Part shown: one piece after another, positions 1-7,011 of the stretch
How positions within the stretch are numbered: the first letter of the stretch is position 1
Layout of the letters: the number at the start of each line of letters is the position of its first letter
Origin: an uncultured Lysobacteraceae bacterium
GTDB lineage: Bacteria; Pseudomonadota; Gammaproteobacteria; Xanthomonadales; Xanthomonadaceae
Length of the DNA stretch: 22,145 nucleotides
Reading direction: 5' to 3'
NCBI GenBank assembly: GCA_946482565.1
Contig: CAMLSB010000017.1
Location: forward strand, 1 to 22,145
The notes under the pieces: generated by a model
What the model was told of the DNA's origin: nothing
The model's input: the letters and a program-made list of their open reading frames with translations, nothing else
Database searches by the model: none
Made by a program: the position numbers and the translations under genes

Positions 1-1706
1 CCGTCGACCGGCTGGCCGCCGGTCATCGCCACCGCGTCGTTGTAGAGGATCTTGTAGGTGATGTTGACGCCGGTGGCCACCGACTGGCGGATCGCCAGCG
101 TGCCCGAATGGAAATAGGTGCCGTCGCCGAGGTTCTGGAACACGTGCGGCGTGTCGGTGAACGGGGCCTGCCCCGACCAGGTCACGCCTTCGCCGCCCAT
201 GTGCGTGAAGGTGTCGGTCGAACGGTCCATCCACGTGACCATGTAGTGGCAGCCGATGCCCGCCAGCGCGCGCGAGCCCTCCGGCACCTGCGTCGAAGTG
301 TTGTGCGGGCAACCGGAGCAGTAGTGCGGCACGCGCGGGAAGTTGGCGCGCGGCAGCGCCAGCTCGCCTTCCTTCGCTTCCATCCACTGCAACACCTGCG
401 TCATGCGCTCGGCGGCGCCGGCTTCCATCGGGATCAGGCGCTGGATGCGCCGCGCGATGACGCCGGCGATGCGCGCGGGCGTCAGCTCGCCGGTCGACGG
501 CAGGATCCATTCGCCCGACTCGTCGTACTTGCCGACGATCGACGGGCGCCTGCCGTTATCAAGCCCGAACTCGTAGTTGTAGAACAGCTCCTTCATCTGG
601 CTCTCGATGAAGGACTGCTTCTCCTCGACCACGAGGATGTCCTGCAGCCCGCGCGCGAACGCGCGAATGCCCGCCGGTTCCAGCGGCCAGGTCATGCCGA
701 CCTTGTAGACGCGGATGCCGAGCGAACGGCACGCGTCCTTGTCCAGTCCCAGGTACTCGAGCGCCTGCAGCACGTCCAGGTAGCTCTTGCCGGTGGTTAC
801 GATGCCCAGCCGCGCATCCGGTGCCTCGATCGCGACGCGGTCGATGCGGTTGGCGCGCGCGAAGGCCTGCGCCGCCTTCACCGCGTACATGTGCAGGCGC
901 ATTTCCTGGTCGAGCGGCGGATCCGGCCAGCGGATGTTGAGCCCGCCCGGCGGGATCGCGAAGTCGTCGTCGCCCGGCAGCGCGATCTGCAGCGCGAACG
1001 GGTCGACGTCGACCGACGCGGAGGATTCCACCGTCTCGGCGATCGTCTTGAAGCCCACCCAGCGGCCCGTGTAGCGCGACATCGCCCAGCCGAGCAGGCC
1101 CATCTCGAGGATGTCCTGCACGCCGGCCGGGTTGAGCACCGGCATCAGCGCGGAGACGAATTCGCCTTCCGAACCATGCGGCAGCGTCGACGAGCGGCAG
1201 GCGTGGTCGTCGGCGGCCAGCGCGAGCACGCCGCCATGCTTCGAGGTGCCGGCTGCGTTGGCGTGCTTGAACACGTCGCCGCAGCGGTCCACGCCCGGAC
1301 CCTTGCCGTACCACATGCCGAACACGCCGTCGTGCTTCGCGCCCGGGAACAGGCCGACCTGCTGCGTGCCCCACACCATCGTCGCGCCCAGGTCCTCGTT
1401 GAGGCCCGGGGTGAACTTCACGCCCGCCGACTCGAGGTGCTTGCGCGCGCGCCACAGCTCCAGGTCGAAGCCGCCGAGCGGCGAGCCTCGATAGCCGCTG
1501 ACGAAGCCCGCCGTGTGCAAACCCGCCGCCGCGTCGCGCAGCTTCTGCATCAGCGGCAGCCGCACCAGCGCCTGCACGCCGGAAAGGTAGATGCGGCCGG
1601 ACTCGCGGCTGTACTTGTGGTCCAGGGTGTAGTCCGGATCCACGACGCCCCGGGTCAGGCCGGTGCCGGCGGACGCGGGGGAACTGAGTTCTGCGGTGCT
1701 GGTCAT
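1..1706 (-). CDS. Indolepyruvate ferredoxin oxidoreductase family protein (5' part, truncated by window edge)
   Basis: Reading the minus strand from the ATG at 1706 gives an open frame to the window edge (568 codons), starting MTSTAELSSPAS. The family oxidatively decarboxylates aryl pyruvates (indolepyruvate) to acyl-CoA with thiamine diphosphate and ferredoxin. Seen here are the N-terminal pyrimidine-binding-like region (GYRGSPLGGFD, then PGLNEDLGATMVWGTQ), a GMWYGKGPGVDRCGD stretch, a CSGCPHN cysteine motif, and a GDGTYFHSG segment followed by LYNDAVAMTGGQ, which matches the ThDP-binding GDG...N region. Proteins of the fused IorA/IorB type are about 1,200 residues (recalled), so roughly half is visible. 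The gene diverges from the REC-EAL regulator gene. A TACAAT box ends 5 bases upstream of the ATG, suggesting a leaderless message. The family assignment is secure; substrate specificity is inferred. Confidence 0.93.
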   Translation of the reverse strand, partial: MTSTAELSSPASAGTGLTRGVVDPDYTLDHKYSRESGRIYLSGVQALVRLPLMQKLRDAAAGLHTAGFVSGYRGSPLGGFDLELWRARKHLESAGVKFTPGLNEDLGATMVWGTQQVGLFPGAKHDGVFGMWYGKGPGVDRCGDVFKHANAAGTSKHGGVLALAADDHACRSSTLPHGSEGEFVSALMPVLNPAGVQDILEMGLLGWAMSRYTGRWVGFKTIAETVESSASVDVDPFALQIALPGDDDFAIPPGGLNIRWPDPPLDQEMRLHMYAVKAAQAFARANRIDRVAIEAPDARLGIVTTGKSYLDVLQALEYLGLDKDACRSLGIRVYKVGMTWPLEPAGIRAFARGLQDILVVEEKQSFIESQMKELFYNYEFGLDNGRRPSIVGKYDESGEWILPSTGELTPARIAGVIARRIQRLIPMEAGAAERMTQVLQWMEAKEGELALPRANFPRVPHYCSGCPHNTSTQVPEGSRALAGIGCHYMVTWMDRSTDTFTHMGGEGVTWSGQAPFTDTPHVFQNLGDGTYFHSGTLAIRQSVATGVNITYKILYNDAVAMTGGQPVD

Positions 1707-1711
1707 GCCAA

Positions 1712-1717
1712 ATTGTA
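1712..1717 (-). promoter_or_regulatory. -10 box TACAAT of a probably leaderless promoter
   Basis: On the minus strand TACAAT is followed by TTGGC and then the ATG at 1706. That spacing puts the expected transcription start at or within one or two bases of the start codon, and no Shine-Dalgarno sequence fits in between. I see no good -35 box. The divergent gene at 1770 has a weaker candidate, TACGCT at 1730-1735, on the plus strand. Confidence 0.5.
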
Positions 1718-1769
1718 GCCCGCCAGGTGTACGCTCCCGGGGGAAGGGATGCGGCACCAGGGGAATGCG

Positions 1770-2966
1770 ATGAGCCTTGCCGACCTCCGGGTCATGGTGG
1801 TGGAAGACCACGGTTTCCAGCGCAGGATGGCGCTGAGGCTGCTGGAAGAACTCGGGATCCACGATGCCCTCGAGGCCGCGGACGGCCAGTCGGCGCTCGA
1901 CCTGCTGCAGCGCCTGTCGGAGCCGCCGGACGTCGTGCTCGTGGACCTGGACATGCCCGGCATGGACGGCGTCGAGTTCATCGGCCACGTCGCCCAGTCG
2001 CGGCTCGCGCGCGGCATCGCCCTGGTCAGCGCGCTGGATCCGGCCCTGCTCAACACCGTGCAGACGATGGCCCGTGCCTACGGCCTGCGCGTGCTCGGCA
2101 GCGTCGAGAAGCCGCTCACCGCCGAGCGGCTGCGCGGCTTGCTCGCGGCGTACGACGCGTCGCTGCATGGCGAGGCCGCGGACGAAGCGGAGGACGTGAC
2201 CCTCGACGAGGCGCGCGATGCGCTGCGCCGGGGCCTGCTGCTGCCGTGGTTCCAGCCGCAGGTCGAATTCCTCAACGGCAAGGTCATCGCGGTCGAAGCG
2301 CTCGCGCGCCTGCGTCGTGCCGACGGGCGCGTGGTGCGCGCCGGCCACTTCGTGCCGCTGCTCGAACAGGAGGGCTACGCACAGCAGCTGACCGACCTGA
2401 TGCTCGAGCAGGCCGTGCGCTGGAAGAAGCGCTGGGAAGACGATGGCCTGCGCCTGCACGTCTCGGTGAACGTCTCGCCGTCGACGCTCGCCGATCCGGG
2501 CGCCGCCGACCACTACCAGCAGATCGTGCAGGACCACGGCGTGGATCCGTCGAACGTGATGCTCGAGATCACCGAAGGCTCGGTGGTCACCGATGCCGCG
2601 CGCGGGCTCGGCGTGCTCGCGCGGTTGCGGCTGAAAGGCTTCGGCCTGTCCATCGACGATTTCGGCACCGGCTATTCCTCGCTGGCGCAGCTGTCGCAGA
2701 TCCCCTTCACCGAAATGAAGATCGACCAGGATTTCGTGTCGGGCGCGAGCACCGAGCCGCGCAAGCGCGCGGTGATCGAGGCCAGCCTCGACCTCGCGCG
2801 CAAGCTGCAGCTCGAAGTGGTGGCCGAAGGCGTGGAAACCGTCGAGGACTGGCAGATGCTGGCGGAGATGGGCTGCGGGGTGGCCCAGGGCTTCCTGATC
2901 GCGGGGCCGGTCCCCGGCGAAGACCTCGGCGCCGCGGTCGCGCGCTGGCGCCGCCCGGAAGCCTGA
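1770..2966 (+). CDS. REC-EAL response regulator, predicted c-di-GMP phosphodiesterase
   Basis: A 398-residue protein. The receiver domain (about residues 6-120) has the acidic pocket E12/D13, phosphoacceptor D59 in VLVDLDMPGMDG, and a terminal K in VEKPL. The EAL domain (about 150-395) keeps the catalytic signature: E176-A-L, LEITE, D296-D297-FGTGYSS, K317-I-D and A352-EGVET, so c-di-GMP hydrolysis to pGpG is expected. The architecture is that of RocR/VieA-type regulators. An in-frame ATG exists at 1749, but AGGGGA at 1759-1764 sits five bases before the ATG at 1770, so the latter is preferred. The hybrid kinase gene starts 6 bp downstream and is the likely phosphodonor (inferred from adjacency). 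There is no DNA-binding domain, so output is through c-di-GMP only. Confidence 0.93.
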   Translation: MSLADLRVMVVEDHGFQRRMALRLLEELGIHDALEAADGQSALDLLQRLSEPPDVVLVDLDMPGMDGVEFIGHVAQSRLARGIALVSALDPALLNTVQTMARAYGLRVLGSVEKPLTAERLRGLLAAYDASLHGEAADEAEDVTLDEARDALRRGLLLPWFQPQVEFLNGKVIAVEALARLRRADGRVVRAGHFVPLLEQEGYAQQLTDLMLEQAVRWKKRWEDDGLRLHVSVNVSPSTLADPGAADHYQQIVQDHGVDPSNVMLEITEGSVVTDAARGLGVLARLRLKGFGLSIDDFGTGYSSLAQLSQIPFTEMKIDQDFVSGASTEPRKRAVIEASLDLARKLQLEVVAEGVETVEDWQMLAEMGCGVAQGFLIAGPVPGEDLGAAVARWRRPEA

Positions 2967-2972
2967 GCCGGC

Positions 2973-5948
2973 GTGGCGCCGGCGACGCCCGCGCAAAGCA
3001 TCCGCCGGCAGCTGCTGGCGCTGTTCGCCTTCCTGCTGGGGTGCGGCGCGACGGTCATCGTGATCGACGAATACGCGCAGTACCAGGCGCGGCAGTCGCT
3101 GGAGCGCCTGCAGGAGCGGCCGCTGGAACGCATGCGCGCGCTGAAGGCGGTGTCCGACAGCTATTCGCGCGGCATCGTCGACACCACGTTCAAGGTGCGC
3201 AACAACCTCGTGGACTGGCCCGATGGCGTGCGCGCGGTGGACGAGGCGCAGGCCGCGATCGCCCGCGAGTGGACGCAACTGGAAGCGATGCCGCACGACG
3301 GCGGCCAGCGCGCGCTGTTCGTGCAGGCCGATCGTGCGCGGGCGCGTGCCGATGCGGCGGTGGCGAACCTGCGGGGGATCCTCGTGCGCCGCGACATCGT
3401 CGCGCTCGGTCGCTTCGCCGACACCGAACTGTATCCCGCGGTCGACCCCGTGCTAGGCAGCGCGCGCCGCCTCGGCGACATGGCGATGGTCGAGGCGCAG
3501 GACCTGGTGCGCGCCGACGTGCGCCGCGGCTGGAACACCAGTGCGTTGCGGATCGGGCTGGCGCTGCTCGCGTTCTTCGTCGCGGCGATGGCCGGCCGCA
3601 GCATCCTCAGCAACGCCTATCGCGGCATCGGCGCGCTCACCCGCCTGGCGAAGCAGCTGCGCGCGCACGACCGGGTCGCGCTGCCGTCGCGACGGCCGAT
3701 CGGCGAGCTGGGCGAGGTGATGGATGCCTTCGTCGAGATGCGCACCGACGTGCTGGCGGTGGAGTCCGAACTCACCCAGCAGCTGCAGCGCAACGAGGCG
3801 GTGCGCGGCGAGCTCGAGCAGCGCGAAGGCTTCCTGCGCACGATGGTCGAGCTCGCGCCGGTGGCGATCATCGGCACCGACGACCAGGGCCGCTACACGC
3901 TGTTCAACCAGGCCGCCGAGCAGCTGCTCGGGCATCGCGCCGGGGACATCCTCGGCCGTCGCGCGGCGTCCGTGGACGATCCGCGTCCCGGCGATGCGCC
4001 TTTCATGATCGCGCCGGAGCAGTTCCGCCACTTCGCCGCCGGCATCGCCGCCGAGACCGGCCGCGAAGTGCCGGCCGACTGGCGCGCGCTGCGCGCGGCC
4101 GCGGAACTCGGCGTGCCCACCGCCGAGGCGGAGATGCTCGACGCGCACGGGCGCAGGGTGCCGGTGCTGCTGTCGCTGGGCCTGACCTACGGCCCCGACG
4201 GGCAGCCGTCGGGCATGCTCGTCATCGCCGGCGACATCCGCCAGATCCGCTACCTGCAGGCCGAGTTGCGCCTCAGCGAGGCGCGCGCGCACGAGGCCAA
4301 CCACGCCAAGAGCGCGTTCCTCGCCGCGATGAGCCACGAGATCCGCACGCCGATGATCGGCGTCACCGGCATGGTCGAGGTGCTCGCGCACACGCGGCTC
4401 GACGCCGACCAGCGGCGCGCGCTCAACGTCGTGCAATCGTCGGCGCAGTCGCTGCTGCAGATCATCGGCGACATCCTCGACTTCTCGAAGATCGAAGCCG
4501 GCCGCCTGGAACTGCAGCCGGCGCCGGCGCGACTGGAGCGCGTGGTGCAGGGCGCGGTGGCCAACTTCGGCGGTTCCGCGTCGAGCAAGGGGCTGGCGCT
4601 GCAATGCACGATCGACGAGCGCATCGCGCCCGCCTATCGCGTCGACGCGCTGCGGCTGCGGCAGGTGTTGTCGAACTTCCTGTCGAACGCGATCAAGTTC
4701 ACCGAGCGCGGCGGCATCCACGTGAGGCTGGACTGGCAGGCCAGCGAGGACGACGGCGCCGGCGGCCTGCGCGACCGCCTCGTCTTCAGCGTCGCCGACA
4801 GCGGCATCGGCATCCCGGCGGAGGCGCAGGCGCGGCTGTTCCAGCCGTTCGCACAGGCCGATGCCGACACCACGCGACGTTTCGGCGGCACCGGCCTGGG
4901 GCTGGCGATCTGCCGGCGGCTGGCGGAGCTGATGGGCGGCGAAGTGTCGATGGAAAGCGTGCCGGGCCTCGGCACGACGATGCGCCTTTCGGTGCCGCTC
5001 CCGCGCGCGCTGCTGTCGGACGTGGCGCCGGAACCGGAGGCGCCCGGGGCGTCGGGCGACTTCGCGTTGCGCAGCCTGCCCGGCGTCGACGAGGCCGCGC
5101 GCGAAGGCACGCTGGTGCTGCTCGTCGACGACCATCCGACCAACCGCCTCGTCATCGCGCGCCAGCTCGCGCTTGCCGGTTTCGCCAGCGAGGCCGCCAA
5201 CGATGGCGTCGAGGCCCTGGAGATGTGGCGCAGCGGCCGCCACGCGTTGCTGCTGTCCGACGTGCACATGCCGCGCATGGACGGCTACGAACTCGCGCGT
5301 CGCATCCGCGCGGAGGAAGCGGCGCGCGCGGCGGCCACCGGTGGCGCCGCACGCACGCCGATCGTCGCGCTCACCGCGTCCGCGCTGAAAGGCGAGGCCG
5401 AGCGTTGCCTCGCCGCGGGCATGGACGATTACCTCGCCAAGCCGGTCTCCATCGCGTCGCTCGCGGCCACGCTCGGGCGCTGGCTGCCGCATGCGGCGGC
5501 CGTCGACGCTGCACCGGACGCACGCGCGGGCGCCGGCATGGCGGAAGGGGCGGCACTCGCGGCCCCCTGGGCTTCGGAGGCGTTCCCGCAGCTCGACCAT
5601 CCGCCGCCGCTGGATCCCGGCGTCGTCGACGCGCTCACCCGCGGCAACGCCGCTGACGCGCGCTCGCTGCTCGGCGACTTCCTCTCCAGCACCGGCGAGG
5701 ACCTGGCCGTGGCCGACGCCGCGCGCGATGCGGGCGACTTCGATGCGCTCGCCCGCCAGGCGCACAAGGTGAAGGGCGCCTCGCGGATCATCGGCGCGCT
5801 GGAACTGGCGCAGTGCGCCGAGGTGCTGGAACAGGCGGCCCGGGCCGCGGACTGGCGCGCCGCCCCGTCCCTGGCCGCCGACATGGCGACCGCCGCGGAG
5901 CGCCTGCGGCGGCACGTCGCCGTCCGCTACCCCGCGTCGCCAGACTGA
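2973..5948 (+). CDS. Membrane hybrid sensor histidine kinase (PAS-HisKA-HATPase-REC-Hpt)
   Basis: A 991-residue kinase read from a GTG start 6 bp after the REC-EAL gene. Order of parts: membrane helix (about 10-30), a sensor region probably periplasmic (30-185), second helix (about 190-212), HAMP-like linker, PAS (about 285-425), HisKA with phosphoacceptor H455 in MSHEIRTPM, HATPase (N box LSNFLSNAIKF, G1 DSGIGIP, G2 GTGLGLAICRRL), receiver domain (713-830; acidic pair D719/D720, phosphoacceptor D763 in LLLSDVHMPRMDG), and a C-terminal Hpt domain with H931 in QAHKVKGASRI. All catalytic residues are present, so a full His-Asp-His phosphorelay is expected, probably ending on the adjacent REC-EAL protein. 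The ligand cannot be told: the periplasmic region resembles nothing I recognise. BarA/ArcB-like in layout only. Confidence 0.94.
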   Translation: MAPATPAQSIRRQLLALFAFLLGCGATVIVIDEYAQYQARQSLERLQERPLERMRALKAVSDSYSRGIVDTTFKVRNNLVDWPDGVRAVDEAQAAIAREWTQLEAMPHDGGQRALFVQADRARARADAAVANLRGILVRRDIVALGRFADTELYPAVDPVLGSARRLGDMAMVEAQDLVRADVRRGWNTSALRIGLALLAFFVAAMAGRSILSNAYRGIGALTRLAKQLRAHDRVALPSRRPIGELGEVMDAFVEMRTDVLAVESELTQQLQRNEAVRGELEQREGFLRTMVELAPVAIIGTDDQGRYTLFNQAAEQLLGHRAGDILGRRAASVDDPRPGDAPFMIAPEQFRHFAAGIAAETGREVPADWRALRAAAELGVPTAEAEMLDAHGRRVPVLLSLGLTYGPDGQPSGMLVIAGDIRQIRYLQAELRLSEARAHEANHAKSAFLAAMSHEIRTPMIGVTGMVEVLAHTRLDADQRRALNVVQSSAQSLLQIIGDILDFSKIEAGRLELQPAPARLERVVQGAVANFGGSASSKGLALQCTIDERIAPAYRVDALRLRQVLSNFLSNAIKFTERGGIHVRLDWQASEDDGAGGLRDRLVFSVADSGIGIPAEAQARLFQPFAQADADTTRRFGGTGLGLAICRRLAELMGGEVSMESVPGLGTTMRLSVPLPRALLSDVAPEPEAPGASGDFALRSLPGVDEAAREGTLVLLVDDHPTNRLVIARQLALAGFASEAANDGVEALEMWRSGRHALLLSDVHMPRMDGYELARRIRAEEAARAAATGGAARTPIVALTASALKGEAERCLAAGMDDYLAKPVSIASLAATLGRWLPHAAAVDAAPDARAGAGMAEGAALAAPWASEAFPQLDHPPPLDPGVVDALTRGNAADARSLLGDFLSSTGEDLAVADAARDAGDFDALARQAHKVKGASRIIGALELAQCAEVLEQAARAADWRAAPSLAADMATAAERLRRHVAVRYPASPD

Positions 5949-6003
5949 CCGGCGAAGGGGGCTCGCCGACGATCGCCGATCACAAATGCGTGGGGGGCTT
6001 GCG

Positions 6004-6047
6004 CTCTATATCGGTTATGGATATATATATCCGCAACCGATATAGAG
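6004..6047. promoter_or_regulatory. 44-bp near-perfect palindrome, probable PadR operator overlapping the promoter
   Basis: CTCTATATCGGTT at 6004-6016 is the exact reverse complement of AACCGATATAGAG at 6035-6047. Inside it, GGATATATATATCC (6019-6032) is also a perfect palindrome with the same centre (6025.5). Only two symmetric base pairs (6017/6034 and 6018/6033) break the 44-bp symmetry. The A/T-rich core stands out in GC-rich DNA and lies 8 bp before the padR start. PadR proteins are dimeric winged-helix repressors that usually bind such sites in their own promoters, so autoregulation is the natural reading (inference). Confidence 0.8.
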
Positions 6048-6055
6048 ACGCCGCC

Positions 6056-6409
6056 ATGCCACCGAAGCCCGGCACCGAACCCGCGCCGCTGACGCCGGCC
6101 CTGCACCACGTGCTGCTGGCCCTGCTGCAGGGCGAGCGCCACGGTTACGCGATCATGCAGGACGTCGAACGCATCACCGACGGCACCCTACGCATGGGTC
6201 CCGGCACGCTGTACGGCGCGCTCAAGCGCCTGCTCGAGTCCGGCCTGGTCGAGGAAGCCGGCGAGCGCGACGACCCCGCGGTCGACGAGCGCCGCCGCTA
6301 CTACCGCATCACGGGTGCCGGTCGGAGTGCCATCGCCGCCGAAACCGCGCGCCTGCGCCGGCTCGTCGACTTCGCCCACGATCGGCTGCGCGCGGGCCTG
6401 CGCGCATGA
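6056..6409 (+). CDS. PadR family transcriptional regulator
   Basis: A 117-residue protein with the compact PadR winged helix. LHHVLLALLQGERHGYAIMQDVE is helix 1-2, GTLYGALKRLLESGLVEE is the recognition helix and following turn, and RRYYRITGAGRSAI is the wing, followed by a short C-terminal dimerisation helix. The frame is open far upstream and an ATG at 6017 is in frame, but that ATG lies inside the palindrome; the ATG at 6056 directly after it (MPPKPGTEP) fits the family length better. Small subfamily-2 PadR proteins are commonly about 110 residues. The stop overlaps the start of the next gene (ATGA at 6406-6409), so it is translationally coupled to the membrane protein genes that it presumably represses. 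The inducer is unknown. Confidence 0.93.
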   Translation: MPPKPGTEPAPLTPALHHVLLALLQGERHGYAIMQDVERITDGTLRMGPGTLYGALKRLLESGLVEEAGERDDPAVDERRRYYRITGAGRSAIAAETARLRRLVDFAHDRLRAGLRA

Positions 6410-7008
6410 AGCGCGACACCCGCGCCTGGGACCGCATCGACGCCGCGTACGCGTTCGCGCTGCGGCTGTACCCGCGCGCATTCCGCGAGCGCTGGGGCGA
6501 ACCGATGCAGCAGGCCTTCCGCGACCGCTGCCGCGAAGTCGCGCGCGGCGAGCGCGGCATCACCGCATTGCTGGCGGAGTCCTGCACGGACCTGGCATGG
6601 AGCCTCGCCGCCGAACACTGTCGTTCCATGGAGGAAACACCGATGAAGATCGCCGCGATCGTTCTCGCCGCCGTCTTGTCCGCCAGCTATCTCGGTCGCG
6701 TTGCATTGCACAGCGCCGACCTGCACTTCGCCTTCGCTTCCCTGCTCATGGTGGCGCCGTCGCTGCTGTTCCTGCTCGTCGCCGCGCGTCCGGCGTGGCC
6801 GACTCGGCTGGCGGCGTTGCTGCTCAACGGACTGATGCCCTTGCTGTTCGCGGTGGGCCTGGTGCAGGACGCCTCGTTCCTGCCGGTGATGATGCGCACC
6901 GATCCGTTCGCGCTGACGATGATGGTCGGCCTCGGATTCGTGTCGCCGGCGTTGAACCTGCTCGCAATGCTGCGCACGCCGCGCCACGTGATGCCGCTGG
7001 CGGCCTGA
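6406..7008 (+). CDS. PadR-linked membrane protein with N-terminal prefix module and four helices
   Basis: A 200-residue protein of unknown function. Residues about 12-60 form a charged helical module with LYPRAFRERWGEPM and QAFRDRCREVARGER. A closely similar module starts the next gene. It resembles the prefix domain found ahead of some PadR-linked permeases (recalled, not checked). Residues 80-190 carry four hydrophobic segments (about 80-100, 107-127, 134-154 and 169-190) with no catalytic motif I recognise. The start overlaps the padR stop by ATGA. A second start is possible: ATG 6643 (M80) has a strong GGAGGAAA at 6630-6637 and would give only the 121-residue membrane part. The gene is certain; its role is not. 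Confidence 0.85.
   Translation: MKRDTRAWDRIDAAYAFALRLYPRAFRERWGEPMQQAFRDRCREVARGERGITALLAESCTDLAWSLAAEHCRSMEETPMKIAAIVLAAVLSASYLGRVALHSADLHFAFASLLMVAPSLLFLLVAARPAWPTRLAALLLNGLMPLLFAVGLVQDASFLPVMMRTDPFALTMMVGLGFVSPALNLLAMLRTPRHVMPLAA
6457..6555 (+). repeat. Direct repeat copy 1, encodes the prefix module
   Basis: This 99-base stretch matches 7081-7179 with about six mismatches by eye (roughly 94% identity), in the same codon phase. It encodes the LYPRAFRERWGEPM...REVARGER module. Similarity falls away on both sides, so the duplication is confined to this module or only this part has been kept alike. Confidence 0.85.
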
Positions 7009-7011
7009 CCG

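Noticed and set aside
108..1718. 536-codon plus-strand frame opposite the indolepyruvate oxidoreductase
   Set aside because: The minus-strand protein in this region is clearly conserved; this frame is its complement with repetitive Arg/Ala/Val/His content.
1727..5656. 1309-codon open frame across the REC-EAL and kinase genes on the plus strand
   Set aside because: Low-complexity Arg/Gly/Ala translation with no domain, in a different phase from two intact multi-domain proteins; a high-GC shadow.
3453..5915. 820-codon minus-strand frame opposite the hybrid kinase
   Set aside because: Arg/Ala/His-rich antisense reading of conserved kinase codons, no recognisable motif, no ribosome site.
5950..5968. 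Hairpin CGGCGA...TCGCCG just after the kinase stop
   Set aside because: Only a 6-bp stem with no T-run; not enough to call a terminator.
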